Position numbers and translations under genes: made by a program
Notes under the pieces: model-generated
What the model was told of the DNA's origin: nothing
What the model saw: only the letters and a program-made list of their open reading frames with translations
The model's database searches: none
Assembly (NCBI RefSeq): GCF_039540065.1
Contig: NZ_CP154278.1
Location: 744,001-808,000, forward strand
Length of the DNA stretch: 64,000 nt
Source of the DNA: Wolbachia endosymbiont of Encarsia formosa
GTDB lineage: Bacteria; Pseudomonadota; Alphaproteobacteria; Rickettsiales; Anaplasmataceae
Reading direction: 5' to 3'
Part shown: positions 49,978 through 60,754 of the stretch, in pieces
Layout of the letters: each line of letters begins with the position of its first letter
Position numbering within the stretch: the first letter of the stretch is position 1

Positions 49978-50999
49978 CCTTATTTATATCTTTTCAGTAG
50001 AGCGATGAAACAAGGTAAACATAGAGTAGCTTGTGAGGTAATATAACTGATCTTTTAGAACTCTGCGAAAACTTTAAGATAAAAGTAGAAAATTTAAAAG
50101 TAGAATTTGTCACCTATTTGCAAATTAGGAGGAGAGATAGCAACATTTAACAAATCATCAAACAATTGATCTTCTGAAAATCAAACTTTATATAATTGAA
50201 TATTAATTAAGTTATTGGAGATGAGGAGAAAGAAGAAGTAGCAAACTATCAAGAAGAAGATACATTCGGTCCAAGAGTTAGTTGATAATTGTAGTACTCA
50301 GTTGATTTTATAAAAATTAAAAACGTGAGAATTATAATTGATGTTTTTAATGTAAATTGAAAGCGTATCAAATAGTGAATATAGAGTTCCTTCAAAATGC
50401 AAAAAGGTGTATGAGCAAATCGAATAAGAAAAGTGAGGTTTTGCACATCAACATGTTATAATAAAGGTAAACTTGGTTAGTGCTGAAGCAACACTGCAAG
50501 TTTTAAAGGGAAAGAAGATTTAAAAGACAGTGTATGTTGCAATCGTAATAGTCGCTGACAGGTACTTTGAAACATAGCTGAACTATTGAAGTTAAAATTC
50601 TGGTCTGTTACTTAAAAAACGCATTCACTGAATTATTTATACTAAAAAAAAGCTTTATTAAAAAATCAAACAGAAGTGTAAGAAAGTTGCAAAACGTATA
50701 AGGTATTACTTGAAGCTACCTATCTGAAGCAACTGGAGCTTCTCAAGTTGCGAAAAATATTTTAAAATCTGAAAGAATGATGTGAAATTTTTTAAGTAAA
50801 CCAGAAAGTATTCCACTATCGCGCTGAACAGCAAATTAGGAATTATATCATTTACTGTAAAAGCTCATATTTTACGTAATCAGAGCTAGGAATTTGAAAG
50901 GATAATTTCATTATACTTAACATGGAAACAAAGAGAACTATACAATCCCCTGCCTATCGTTTCTTGAACCACTCCCCTGAACGGGTACTTTTACTTTTA
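49978..50999. other. Decayed region without intact genes
   Basis: About 1 kb downstream of 5S. Broken plus-strand frames contain protein-like runs, for example near 50050-50130 (ENFKIKVENLKVEF) and 50835-50945 (KLGIISFTVKAHILRN then FERIISLYLTWKQRELYNPLP), interrupted by many stops. It looks like an old pseudogene, perhaps of a mobile element, but I cannot name the family. Confidence 0.4.
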
Positions 51000-51212
51000 T
51001 CAAACTATTTCCTTATTGTAATAAGTTGCTTCTATATTCAACTCTCGCAACTCCCCTCTAGTATTATCCTTATTTTGTTCTAAGTATTGGTTTTGTTCAA
51101 ATGCCATTGTCCATTGTGTAGAACAGATAGAGTTTTTATATTCATAAAAACTCTCTTCAGTATTATTTGTACCGAGCTTTTTATATTGTTTTATTATACT
51201 CTCTACCATCAA
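51000..51212 (-). CDS. Small hypothetical protein
   Basis: 70 codons, polar, Glu/Asn/Gln-rich, with no motif, membrane helix or signal. The TTG/ATG start region overlaps nothing. It could be a fragment of the decayed region. It lies 72 bases downstream of rnpA on the same strand and might be co-transcribed. Low confidence that it is expressed. Confidence 0.35.
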   Translation of the reverse strand: MMVESIIKQYKKLGTNNTEESFYEYKNSICSTQWTMAFEQNQYLEQNKDNTRGELRELNIEATYYNKEIV

Positions 51213-51283
51213 GCACCCACATCTATTAATTTATTTTTAAAAACTTTACTTATCTTATCATAAAAAATATAGCTGTAAATACT

Positions 51284-51654
51284 TTAGTGAAAATTTCTTC
51301 TTATTTTATCTTTCTTTAAGCAAATATTGAGGTCTTTTTGTAAATTTTTATAGCCTGCTTGCATAATGTTTTTATGGGTTAGTATTATGTAATAGTATCC
51401 TACATTACTTATATTAGAAATGCTAACTTTAGCTAGCATTCGTAATTGCCTTTTTATTTTATTTCTTTTTGCTGCTTTTCCGACTTTTTTACTGATAGCC
51501 AGACCTACTCTAATAACATGAATATACTTTTCAGGTTCTCTTTCTTTTATAGCATATAGTGATATATATACCCCTCGATAAAAAAGACTGTCAGGTGCTA
51601 ATCTATTTTTAAAGGCAAAGGAAAACTCTTTTTTTTTATACTTACTATGCGCAT
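51284..51654 (-). CDS. rnpA: Ribonuclease P protein component, out of frame at poly(A)9
   Basis: Protein subunit of RNase P, which trims tRNA 5' ends. The ATG (51652-51654) overlaps the end of rpmH, the normal arrangement, and reads MRIVSIKKK. After a run of nine A (complement of 51629-51637) the genuine protein continues in another frame as [19 protein letters not shown]… to TAA at 51284, 114 codons without a stop. The RNP-binding motif is clear: [22 protein letters not shown]. Ten A residues would restore the frame. Because the gene should be essential, transcriptional slippage on the A-run or a sequencing error is likelier than loss. Confidence 0.85.
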
Positions 51655-51779
51655 AATTTGTTACACCCTAATGAACGGCGCCTATTAAGGATTTTTCTTC
51701 CAGCTTTTGTTGACATACGTGAACGAAATCCGTGTCTACGCTTTCTTATCAAATTTTTTGCTTGTAATGTTCTTTTCAT
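51645..51779 (-). CDS. rpmH: 50S ribosomal protein L34
   Basis: 44 codons: [20 protein letters not shown], then [18 protein letters not shown], the invariant L34 sequence, ending CNKLCA-TAG at 51645-51647. Overlaps the start of rnpA by 10 bases. Driven by the minus-strand promoter at 51805-51832. Confidence 0.95.
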   Translation of the reverse strand: MKRTLQAKNLIRKRRHGFRSRMSTKAGRKILNRRRSLGCNKLCA

Positions 51780-51804
51780 TGTTTTTATATTAATATGACT
51801 ATTT

Positions 51805-51832
51805 ATTTTAAATTATTTTGCTCTATTGTCAA
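51805..51832 (-). promoter_or_regulatory. Promoter of rpmH-rnpA
   Basis: On the minus strand TTGACA (complement of 51827-51832), 16-bp spacer, TAAAAT (complement of 51805-51810), about 26 bases before the rpmH ATG. Confidence 0.6.
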
Positions 51833-51886
51833 ATAATGGTCAACTTCTATAGCATTCTTATTGAATAAAATTTGATATATGGAAAA

Positions 51887-52975
51887 ATGAATTTAATTAT
51901 AGGCGTACCTGTTTTACTAATCCTTTTATTTTGTTTGAGTAGGTTTCAAGCAGTAAGTAAAGTTAAGTCTTATATATATTTGAGTTGTATTTGGATGTTA
52001 GCTTGTTTGTTACCACTCTATGGTGGTTATTTTATAATTTCTATTTCTATAGCGTTACTTTTTTTTATGCTGATTTTTATCTTTAAAGATAAAAGAAATA
52101 AGATGGTAAAATTTTTGTTATTTATGGCTTTAACCATATCACTTTTTATCACTTTATTTATAATGCTATCTATTTTTATTCAGTCCATTTCTTTTTTTAA
52201 CAAAGTCGCTATTTCAGAATTCTTATTTTGCTTAAAATGGAAGCATAATGTAGCTATTATTGGTGAAGGAGAGGTGGGGTGTTTTGGTATAGCGCCACTT
52301 TTAGTGGGGACATTACTTATAACTATTGTAGCAATGTTAGTTGCGGTGCCGCTTGGTTTATTTTCTGCAATATATATTAGTGAGTATGCGAGTGAAAAAG
52401 TGCGTTATGTTATTAATACAGCCTTACAGGTTTTGTCTGCTATTCCTACTGTTGTATATGGATACTTCTCAGTTGTATTTTTGTCTTTTTTTATAAAGCA
52501 GGTAGCGAATTTTTTTAATCTAAGTATACACTCAGAAAGTGCTTTGATTGCTGGTTTATCGATTGGAATAATGATTCTTCCTTTTATTATTTCTTTGCTT
52601 GAAGATGCTATAAGATCTGTTCCAAAAAGTTTACGTTATGGTTTTATGGCGCTTGGCGCAACACCAGCGGAAACTATATGGCATATAACAATACCTTATG
52701 CAATTCCTACAATTTTAAGTGCAGTTTTATTATCAATTTCAAGGGTGATAGGTGAAACAATGATTGTACTAATGGCTGTGGGAATCAATGCAAATTTGAC
52801 CTTTAATCCTCTCAATTCAGTTACTACTATCACTGTACAAATTGCTACATTACTTACCGGAGATCAGGATTTCAATAGTGTGCAAACTCTTGCTGCTTAT
52901 GCGCTTAGTTTGGTGCTGTTTGTTATTACTTGGCTATTGAATGCATTTGCATTGTTTATAATGAAACGTAACTAG
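51887..52975 (+). CDS. pstA: Phosphate ABC transporter permease PstA
   Basis: One of the two inner-membrane channels of the high-affinity phosphate importer. The C-terminal 230 residues are the binding-protein-dependent transport domain (GVGCFGIAPLLVGTLLITIVAML, then AIYISEYASEKVRY, and the EAA loop ALGATPAETIWHITIPYAIPTILSA). About 110 extra N-terminal residues add three or four helices, as in larger PstA proteins. I start at ATG 51887; an in-frame TTG lies 15 bases earlier. PstB, PstC and PstS genes are not in the window. Confidence 0.92.
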   Translation: MNLIIGVPVLLILLFCLSRFQAVSKVKSYIYLSCIWMLACLLPLYGGYFIISISIALLFFMLIFIFKDKRNKMVKFLLFMALTISLFITLFIMLSIFIQSISFFNKVAISEFLFCLKWKHNVAIIGEGEVGCFGIAPLLVGTLLITIVAMLVAVPLGLFSAIYISEYASEKVRYVINTALQVLSAIPTVVYGYFSVVFLSFFIKQVANFFNLSIHSESALIAGLSIGIMILPFIISLLEDAIRSVPKSLRYGFMALGATPAETIWHITIPYAIPTILSAVLLSISRVIGETMIVLMAVGINANLTFNPLNSVTTITVQIATLLTGDQDFNSVQTLAAYALSLVLFVITWLLNAFALFIMKRN

Positions 52976-53059
52976 TAAGTGTTTTAATATTGCAAAGTTT
53001 CTGTTAATAATATAATATTTATTTTCTTTAGAAGTTCTTTTATAGAATTGTAGTGTTAG

Positions 53060-54508
<1,449 letters not shown>

Positions 54509-54513
54509 AGATT

Positions 54514-54855
54514 ATGAACACTTTTAGAGTGCAATTTTTTTCTCCTGATAATCGAATTTCATTCGATGAAGTAGTTTCGCTTTCAGTGAACGGGCTTAAA
54601 GGGGAATTGATTATTTTAGCCTACCATTCCCCTTATTTAATTTATTTATTGCCTAGTATAATTACTGTTCAAATGAGTAACCAGATAAAGGAGAAAGTTG
54701 TAATTGACAATGGTGTATTAGAGGTTGTAAATAATGATTGTAGCATTCTAACAAATCAAATTCAGGTTTTTGATCATTTGACTCATGATGAGGAATCATT
54801 AAAAAATAAGAGAGTTAGTATATATTTAAGTTATCTTGATGTCAAATCTCTTTAG
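54514..54855 (+). CDS. atpC: ATP synthase F1 subunit epsilon
   Basis: 113 residues beginning TFRVQFFSPDNRISFDEVVSLSVNGLKGELIILAYHSP, the beta-sandwich domain. The C-terminal helical hairpin, which inhibits the enzyme in many bacteria, is short. Coupled to atpD. Normal family length is about 130-140, so the reduction may weaken epsilon inhibition; this is inference. Confidence 0.88.
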   Translation: MNTFRVQFFSPDNRISFDEVVSLSVNGLKGELIILAYHSPYLIYLLPSIITVQMSNQIKEKVVIDNGVLEVVNNDCSILTNQIQVFDHLTHDEESLKNKRVSIYLSYLDVKSL

Positions 54856-55159
54856 GGGCTCTTTTTGTGTTCAAGAAATGAGTTTACTCTTGTCATTCCC
54901 ACTTCAAGTAGCTGACACACAACTGTACGAAAATTATGGTTCAGGGAAGATGTCATTCCAGTATCTTCCTTCTTGTTATCCCAGTGCGTGACACTGGGAT
55001 CTATCTTATTTTCATCATGGATATGATTTTAACATATGTTCCTAGAATCTGTTGTCCATTGCATAATTTGCAAATGTTTTTATGTCCAGATCCCAGTGTC
55101 ACGCTACTCGGATGACAAGAGTTGAGTGACAAGAAGAAGCACTGATTTCATATGCATCT
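54856..55159. repeat. Repeat-rich intergenic region
   Basis: Holds an inverted pair: CTTGTTATCCCAGTGCGTGA onward (54973-55003) faces AGATCCCAGTGTCACGCTAC onward (55088-55119), about 84 bases apart, of the same family as the repeats at 35217 and 58922. An extra TGTCATTCCAGTATCTTC unit lies at 54950-54967. It separates convergent genes (atpC and the 750-residue gene) and may act as terminator. Confidence 0.7.
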
Positions 55160-57412
55160 TTAAACACCTACACGCTTACTTTGGCTACGCACCTCTGAGG
55201 GACTGATGGTTAAGTCTAGAAGTGAATTACAGTGATCGCTATGAAATGCGCTATCAAAGCTTAAAGACCTAGCTGAATCATCAATTTTTTCTGTAAGATG
55301 GTAAAACATTTTTGAGTTATTATCAAAAACTTCCTTTTTATTAACAAGTACTTTATCAATTACTCGACTTAACAGTTCTACTTCGTTATTTAAGTATTGT
55401 ACTTTATCGTTTAGCTCTTTTTTTTCTCTTATTAATCTTTCAATCTCATCTTCATATTCTTTAAACTTTAATTCCAGTGATGGACGGTACTTATTAACTA
55501 TTTCTTCTTCTATCTCCTGCCGTACTTTCCCTCTTATTGTATCGATTTGCTTATCTTTAAGCTCTAGCTCGTTCTTTAACATTTCAAAATCCCGCGTTAG
55601 CTGATCTGCCTCTTGTTCATCAGATTCCAAATGTGCGTTATGATCATTTTCTAAATTTTGCATTCGAGATTTATAACTCGCTATACACTTATCCCTTGCA
55701 CTTATTATTTGTTCTACTTCCTCTATCTCTTCCTCTTTTTTTTCAAACTGGTTCAATTTACCTTGTAGTTTCTCTTGTTCTGCATTAGCAGTTTTTAGCT
55801 TTTTCTTCAGTTCTTCTGCCTCTTCTTCCAGTTCCTTATTTTTTTCATAAATTTCTTGAATTTTCTGCTCTTGCTCCTTATTGAGCTGGATTATTCGCTC
55901 ATCTGTTTTACTCGTTTCTTTCTCAAGTCTTTGTTCCTTTTCTTTACACTCAACTTGTAAATCATTGCACTGTTTCTTCAATTCCTCAATTTTTTGCTTA
56001 ACCTCCACGAGTTCTTGTTCTGATTCTACTTGCTTTGCTTTTAACATTTGATTTTCTTCTTTTAGTGATAATAACTTTCCTTCCAAATCTGATATTTGCT
56101 GTTTACTGCTTTCCTCCGTACTATTAATACGGAGTTCTAATTGATCAAGTTTGTCTTCCAAACTATACTTTTCTTCTTTCATCTGATATAATTCCTCTTG
56201 CAATTTTCTTAACTCACTTATCAACTCTTCTTTTTCTGCATTAGCAATTTCGAGGTTTTTCTTTCCTTCATGTGCACTTTCAAGTTCTTGTTCAGCCTTG
56301 TCGAACCTATATCGTAATTCGTTCCTCTGCTCATTTAATTCTCTAATTTCTTGTTCAGCTTTTGTAAGCTTTTGATCTAGTTGTTGTGAGTGAACTTCTG
56401 TTTGCACTGCAGCTTCTTGCAAATTAACTTCTGTCTGAGTTTCAGTTTCTTGAGAGCCAATTTCCGCTTGAGTTTCAACGTGCTGCACAGCAACCTCTAT
56501 CTGAGTTTCAGTGTGCTGTAAATTAGCTTCTGTTTGAGTTGCAACCTGGTGTGGATTAATCTCTGTTTGAGTTGATATGTTGTTGCTAGTGAAAGAAAGA
56601 ATAGGATTGCTTTTAGCATCATTTTCAAGATCTTTCATCTTTTCATCTTTATTGATTACGATATGTTCGTTATTTTGCAGATTAATAACAGCTGGAGCAT
56701 TTTTATTCTTTTCCAATAATGCTTTTACAGCATCATGTAGAGAGAGGCCTTGAATATATAATTCCTTATTTTCTCTTATTAAATTCCAAAACTCCTTAGA
56801 TGGCGATTCAAAATCTTTATCATTAAACTGTAGTACTTCAGTTATACCAGAACTACTTACATTCATAACCATAGTACAGGTAAAAGTTTTCCCATGCTTA
56901 TCCTGAACAAGCCAAGTGCTTGTTATTTCATAATATGCATCCTCTTTAAATTCATAATGTCTTTCCTTACCTTTTCGATAAGCGTATATGTCATGCTTTT
57001 TATCGCAATAGATGTTCAACATGATAATATCCCTTTCTTGATGCAAGATATCGCTAATTCTTATTGGCTCACTTCTATTGTAATTAATAAGATTAATATT
57101 TAACACTCTATCAGAATTGTTAGTTTTTACATAAAAAGCTCGAAGGTCTATGTCTTTGTCTCTAAAATACTTACTTACAGCTTTTTTTGCCTGATTTGCT
57201 AATTCTATAAAGTCTTTTTTAAAGCTCTTGTTGAAAGATAGATCTATATATGCTTGCTTAAAATTTTCATCATTTGTTAAATCCATGAGTAAGTCATAAA
57301 TCTCCCATTTTTTCTGACAATGTTCTTCTAGAACAGTAATGATATTTTTTCTTTTCAGTTCTGCTAATATATTTTTCAATATCAGGAATTTTGCTGACAT
57401 AGTATACCCCAC
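55160..57412 (-). CDS. Large coiled-coil candidate effector with six 11-residue TQT repeats
   Basis: 750 residues, paralogue of the frameshifted gene at 11463-13449. Residues 1-90 are helical. A beta-rich domain follows (about 90-235, with RKGKERHYEF and LYIQGLSLHDAV). Residues 280-340 carry six repeats with Gln at 282, 293, 304, 315, 326 and 337, exactly 11 apart (STQTE, ATQTE, ETQIE, ETQAE, ETQTE, AVQTE). Continuous coiled coil runs from about 345 to 705, and the tail is Ser-rich. No signal peptide or membrane helix. The TQT words resemble binding sites for host dynein light chain LC8; this is inference. An ATG at residue 5 (MSAKF) is an alternative start. Confidence 0.8.
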   Translation of the reverse strand: MGYTMSAKFLILKNILAELKRKNIITVLEEHCQKKWEIYDLLMDLTNDENFKQAYIDLSFNKSFKKDFIELANQAKKAVSKYFRDKDIDLRAFYVKTNNSDRVLNINLINYNRSEPIRISDILHQERDIIMLNIYCDKKHDIYAYRKGKERHYEFKEDAYYEITSTWLVQDKHGKTFTCTMVMNVSSSGITEVLQFNDKDFESPSKEFWNLIRENKELYIQGLSLHDAVKALLEKNKNAPAVINLQNNEHIVINKDEKMKDLENDAKSNPILSFTSNNISTQTEINPHQVATQTEANLQHTETQIEVAVQHVETQAEIGSQETETQTEVNLQEAAVQTEVHSQQLDQKLTKAEQEIRELNEQRNELRYRFDKAEQELESAHEGKKNLEIANAEKEELISELRKLQEELYQMKEEKYSLEDKLDQLELRINSTEESSKQQISDLEGKLLSLKEENQMLKAKQVESEQELVEVKQKIEELKKQCNDLQVECKEKEQRLEKETSKTDERIIQLNKEQEQKIQEIYEKNKELEEEAEELKKKLKTANAEQEKLQGKLNQFEKKEEEIEEVEQIISARDKCIASYKSRMQNLENDHNAHLESDEQEADQLTRDFEMLKNELELKDKQIDTIRGKVRQEIEEEIVNKYRPSLELKFKEYEDEIERLIREKKELNDKVQYLNNEVELLSRVIDKVLVNKKEVFDNNSKMFYHLTEKIDDSARSLSFDSAFHSDHCNSLLDLTISPSEVRSQSKRVGV

Positions 57413-57817
57413 TTACTATATTGTTCTGGTAATATATTTACTTTAGGAGTGATTAACTCCTTTTATATTAACCTTTTTAGTTGAATTTAATTGCGAGCGT
57501 TAAACTCGAACTTAGTCATTTTGTTTATTGTTCATCACTACCTATTTGTGTTACTATACTAATAGTAGCACTACGTTTTAGGTTATGCAAGAATTTCTAT
57601 TAGATGTAAAATTAGTAAACTTCAGAAATTGGGTATGCTAATTCTATTAATAAAATGCAACCAATTCATGTTTATTACCAGAGGTATACTGTGTCTCAGT
57701 TCAATATTTTCTTTCCTAACAGACTTAGAATTGAGTTGAGTTAAAAATCCGATTTTATTTAACACTTTCCAAAGATGACAATATTTTGTAAAAATAGGTT
57801 TTGAACAGGACAATAAT
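57413..57817. other. Intergenic region
   Basis: 405 bp between divergent genes. Contains a short GGAGT/ACTCC hairpin followed by TTTTAT near 57448-57466 and otherwise AT-rich sequence. It must hold the promoters of both neighbours; no convincing consensus pair was found. Confidence 0.4.
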
Positions 57818-58459
57818 ATGGAAATTTTTCTTGATAGTGTTGATTTACATGAAATTAAGGAGCTAAAAGAGTTCATTGATGGCATAACAACTAATCCTTC
57901 TTTAATAGCAAAGTCTGGGCATAAAGATAAATACGAAGATTTAGTAAGTGAAATATGCTCTATTATAAAAGGGCCTGTTAGTGTTGAAGTTGTTGCAGAT
58001 AGCCATGAAGATATGGTTAAGGAAGGCCTTAAGTTAGCGAAAATAGCTAGTAATATCGTAGTAAAGTTACCCCTTACACATGAAGGATTAATTTCTTGTA
58101 AAAAGTTGTGGACAGAACATAAAATACCTGCTAATATCACGTTATGTTTTTCTCCTGGACAAGCACTGTCTGCCGCTAAGGCCGGTGCTTGTTTTATTTC
58201 TCCCTTTGTTGGTCGCCTTGATGATATAAGCTATGATGGCTTATCACTAATAGAAGATATATGCACTATATATTCTAATTATAATTTTAAGACAAAAGTT
58301 CTTGTTGCATCAGTGAGAAGCCCAGCACATGTAATAGAAGCTGCAAGGATTGGCGCTGATTCAATTACTGTACCAGCAAAAATACTTAGACAATTAATTA
58401 ATCATCCACTTACTGATCAAGGGCTCGCAATATTTGAAAAAGACTGGGGCGTAAAGTAA
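57818..58459 (+). CDS. tal: Transaldolase / fructose-6-phosphate aldolase-like
   Basis: 213 residues of the short TalC/FSA subfamily of transaldolases in the non-oxidative pentose phosphate route. Key parts: FLDSVDLHEIKE with DGITTNPSLIAKSG, the Schiff-base Lys in NIVVKLPLTHEGL (about residue 84) and SPFVGRLDDISYDG. The 213-residue length separates it from classical 310-residue transaldolases. Whether it acts as transaldolase or aldolase cannot be told by eye. Confidence 0.9.
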   Translation: MEIFLDSVDLHEIKELKEFIDGITTNPSLIAKSGHKDKYEDLVSEICSIIKGPVSVEVVADSHEDMVKEGLKLAKIASNIVVKLPLTHEGLISCKKLWTEHKIPANITLCFSPGQALSAAKAGACFISPFVGRLDDISYDGLSLIEDICTIYSNYNFKTKVLVASVRSPAHVIEAARIGADSITVPAKILRQLINHPLTDQGLAIFEKDWGVK

Positions 58460-59243
58460 TACATGATATTGCTATAAAATATAATATAAAAAGGACATAG
58501 GTACCATCTGTCCCTTAAAGACATGCAGGTTAATGATATGCATAATTCAGAATTTTAAACATAATGATCCTCCTGTTAATAAAAAAAGATTCAGAAAAAT
58601 GTATACAGCTACGACCGAAGTATAGCTAAAATATATTTTAACTGAAGATTGCAGATTAATTGAATTGAAAAGTCTGTAGACGAAGATAGATTCCGAGCTC
58701 TAGAACACCTTTACTGCGCATGGTAACAAAACTATTAGAGTTTGTCAAGTAATTTTTTATCGCAATTTTACGAACATATCATGCCAGTAATTATATCCAG
58801 TTAAATTTGTGAAGTAATACAACGTTTTTGATAATTATGAAAAAGCTGGATTTCAGTACTGGAGTAACATTTTGGAAATTGGGATGAAAAGAGGGAAAGT
58901 ACTAGTTTGAAATTAAGTTTTCTGGATTCCAGCATCAAGTACTGGAATGACAAGAGAGGAGTTTCAGGTACAGCTGTTACCTATAGAATGGCAGTACTAG
59001 AATGATAACAAAGAGGCTACCTGAATGACATATTTAATCTCTATACAGATGTACATCACGCACCGATTTCCATTCAAGGTAATATCATTCCAGTGCTTGA
59101 CATTGGAATCCAGTTAGATTTGCGAGTATAAAAGTAATACAACATTTTTGATGATGAAAGCCATTACTAGGATAACAAGAAAGGAAGTGCTGATTTCAGT
59201 GTTTATACGTTAGCCATGCATCTAAAAATTTATAAACAAAAGA
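58460..59243. repeat. Repeat-rich intergenic region
   Basis: 784 bp with no gene. CTGGATTCCAGCATCAAGTA onward (58922-58951) is inverted at 59084-59113 with about 26 of 30 positions matching. AGTTAAATTTGTGAAGTAATAC onward (58799-58836) recurs in direct orientation at 59112-59155. Near 58660-58710 is a relic resembling 6805-6850 in the inverted-repeat element. The region appears to be built of nested copies of the dispersed Wolbachia-type repeat. Confidence 0.65.
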
Positions 59244-59646
59244 TTACACTTCACAACTTTGTGATGGAATAAGTTTTTCAATGCTGTTGACGCAAAACTC
59301 AGTTGTATTATTAGCTATTTCATCGAATTTATCATTTATATCTTTACCTATTTTTTTTATCTTTAATATCTTCGTACAGAGCTAAAATAGCTATAGTTGA
59401 ACATATTGCAATGAAGCCAGCTTTTGCTGTAATGAATAATGATAGCACACCTGCAAGTATTGACACTGCTCCAATAGCTAGGTTTATAATTTTATTTTGT
59501 GTTGATTGATTCTCTTTATCCTCTAAAACATTTGATATTGCTTTTGAGGCAATTTTTATTGCTATTGCTGTAGTTGATATTATAACAAACATCATAGCTA
59601 TTTTTGCTAAGAGAAAAATTGATGGTAGCATTATTACAAGAAACAA
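59244..59646 (-). CDS. Small membrane protein with a frameshift at poly(A)8
   Basis: The N-terminal 100 codons (TTG start at 59646) are almost all hydrophobic, with three helices (FLVIMLPSIFLLAKIAMMFVI, NLAIGAVSILAGVLSLFI, GFIAICSTIAILALY). The frame ends KDKKNR-TAA at 59344. At the preceding A8 run one base fewer would give KDKKIGKDINDKFDEIANNT and on to TAA at 59244, a sensible polar tail of about 33 residues. Open sequence also runs upstream of the TTG (about SKKINEKWLFIGGA) without an ATG. Both ends therefore suggest a damaged or slippage-dependent gene. Unrecognised. Confidence 0.5.
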
Positions 59647-59799
59647 TGAAGCACCCCCTATAAATAACCATTTCTCATTTATTTTTTTAGACTGATCTGT
59701 ATTATTAGGGATTGCAACCCTCTACTTTCATTAATAGTTTATTCATATAATATGAAACATGCGATAGTCAAGATGTTTTTGTGTGGAGAAATTTGCGAT

Positions 59800-60552
59800 T
59801 GAGTTTTGAAGAGCTTTAGCTTTACAAGATGGTAGATTTGGTGATTATCGTAAGATTCTTGCAGTCATTTTAGTGGGAAGAATTTGTAAAATATGAAAAA
59901 ATAACCGCCAGAAAATTGGAAAAGCTATAACTTTCTTTCCTTTAAATATACTTTTTAAAATATATGCTGCAGCTTTTTCTGGTTATCATATGAAGGGAAG
60001 TGGTTTATTAGACTTAAACATATCTGTTTTTACTGGCCCTGGCATTATAGTGATAAACTTTGTGCTACTGTTAGCATATTGGATTTTTAGTGATTGAAAA
60101 CAACTTCTTAGTGCTGCTTTGCTGGCACAGTATGCAGAAGCATGTGGTGTTGCATGTACAACAACAAGAGAGGATATTGCTACAAAAGTTGCTGAATGGC
60201 TGTAGCTAAGCCACTCTTCAATCCAGTTGATAACACCAAAATAATTGGTTTCAAATGTTTTTCTATGGATGTTGGTATGAAACTTATCTTCTATTTCGCC
60301 ACATCCTGCATTAAGAAAAAAGAGATTTGGTATAATATTTTGCTTTTTTAAAAAATCAGACGAGTTTTAATATTTTCACTTTTGCTTACATCACACGTTA
60401 TAGGTAAAAAATTACTACCTAATTCTTCTTTTAATTTTTCCAGTTTTTCAGTGCGTCTTGCAATGCCAATCACAAACCATCCATCCTTAATGAGCAATCG
60501 TTTCTCCAATGCCAGATGATGCTCCTGTAATGAGACAAGTTTTTCTATCCAT
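59800..60552 (-). pseudogene. Short-chain dehydrogenase/reductase pseudogene
   Basis: ATG at 60552 reads MDRKTCLITGASSGIGETIA (nucleotide-binding TGxxxGIG). Frameshifts then break it, leaving GWFVIGIARRTEKLEKLKEEL, NLFFLNAGCGE (NAG motif), FETNYFGVINWIEEWL, VAISSLVVVHATPHASAYCASKAALR (catalytic Ser and YxxxK) and ITIMPGPVKTDMF. At least two frameshifts and several stops. It was an SDR oxidoreductase; substrate unknown. The 3' boundary is approximate. Confidence 0.8.
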
Positions 60553-60754
60553 GTGAATTTACATAACGTGAAGTATGAATATAATGACTATTGCCTATTC
60601 ACACAAGTTAAGTTTGCTATAATTTTGCTAAATAATAAAAAAAGAAAGCTACTTATAATTTTGAATTTTATATAAACTTAAAGGGAAATTTAGTATTTGC
60701 TTACTTGTAATTTAAAATTCTTATATAATATTTTAAATGAGTTGAGAGAATTAA

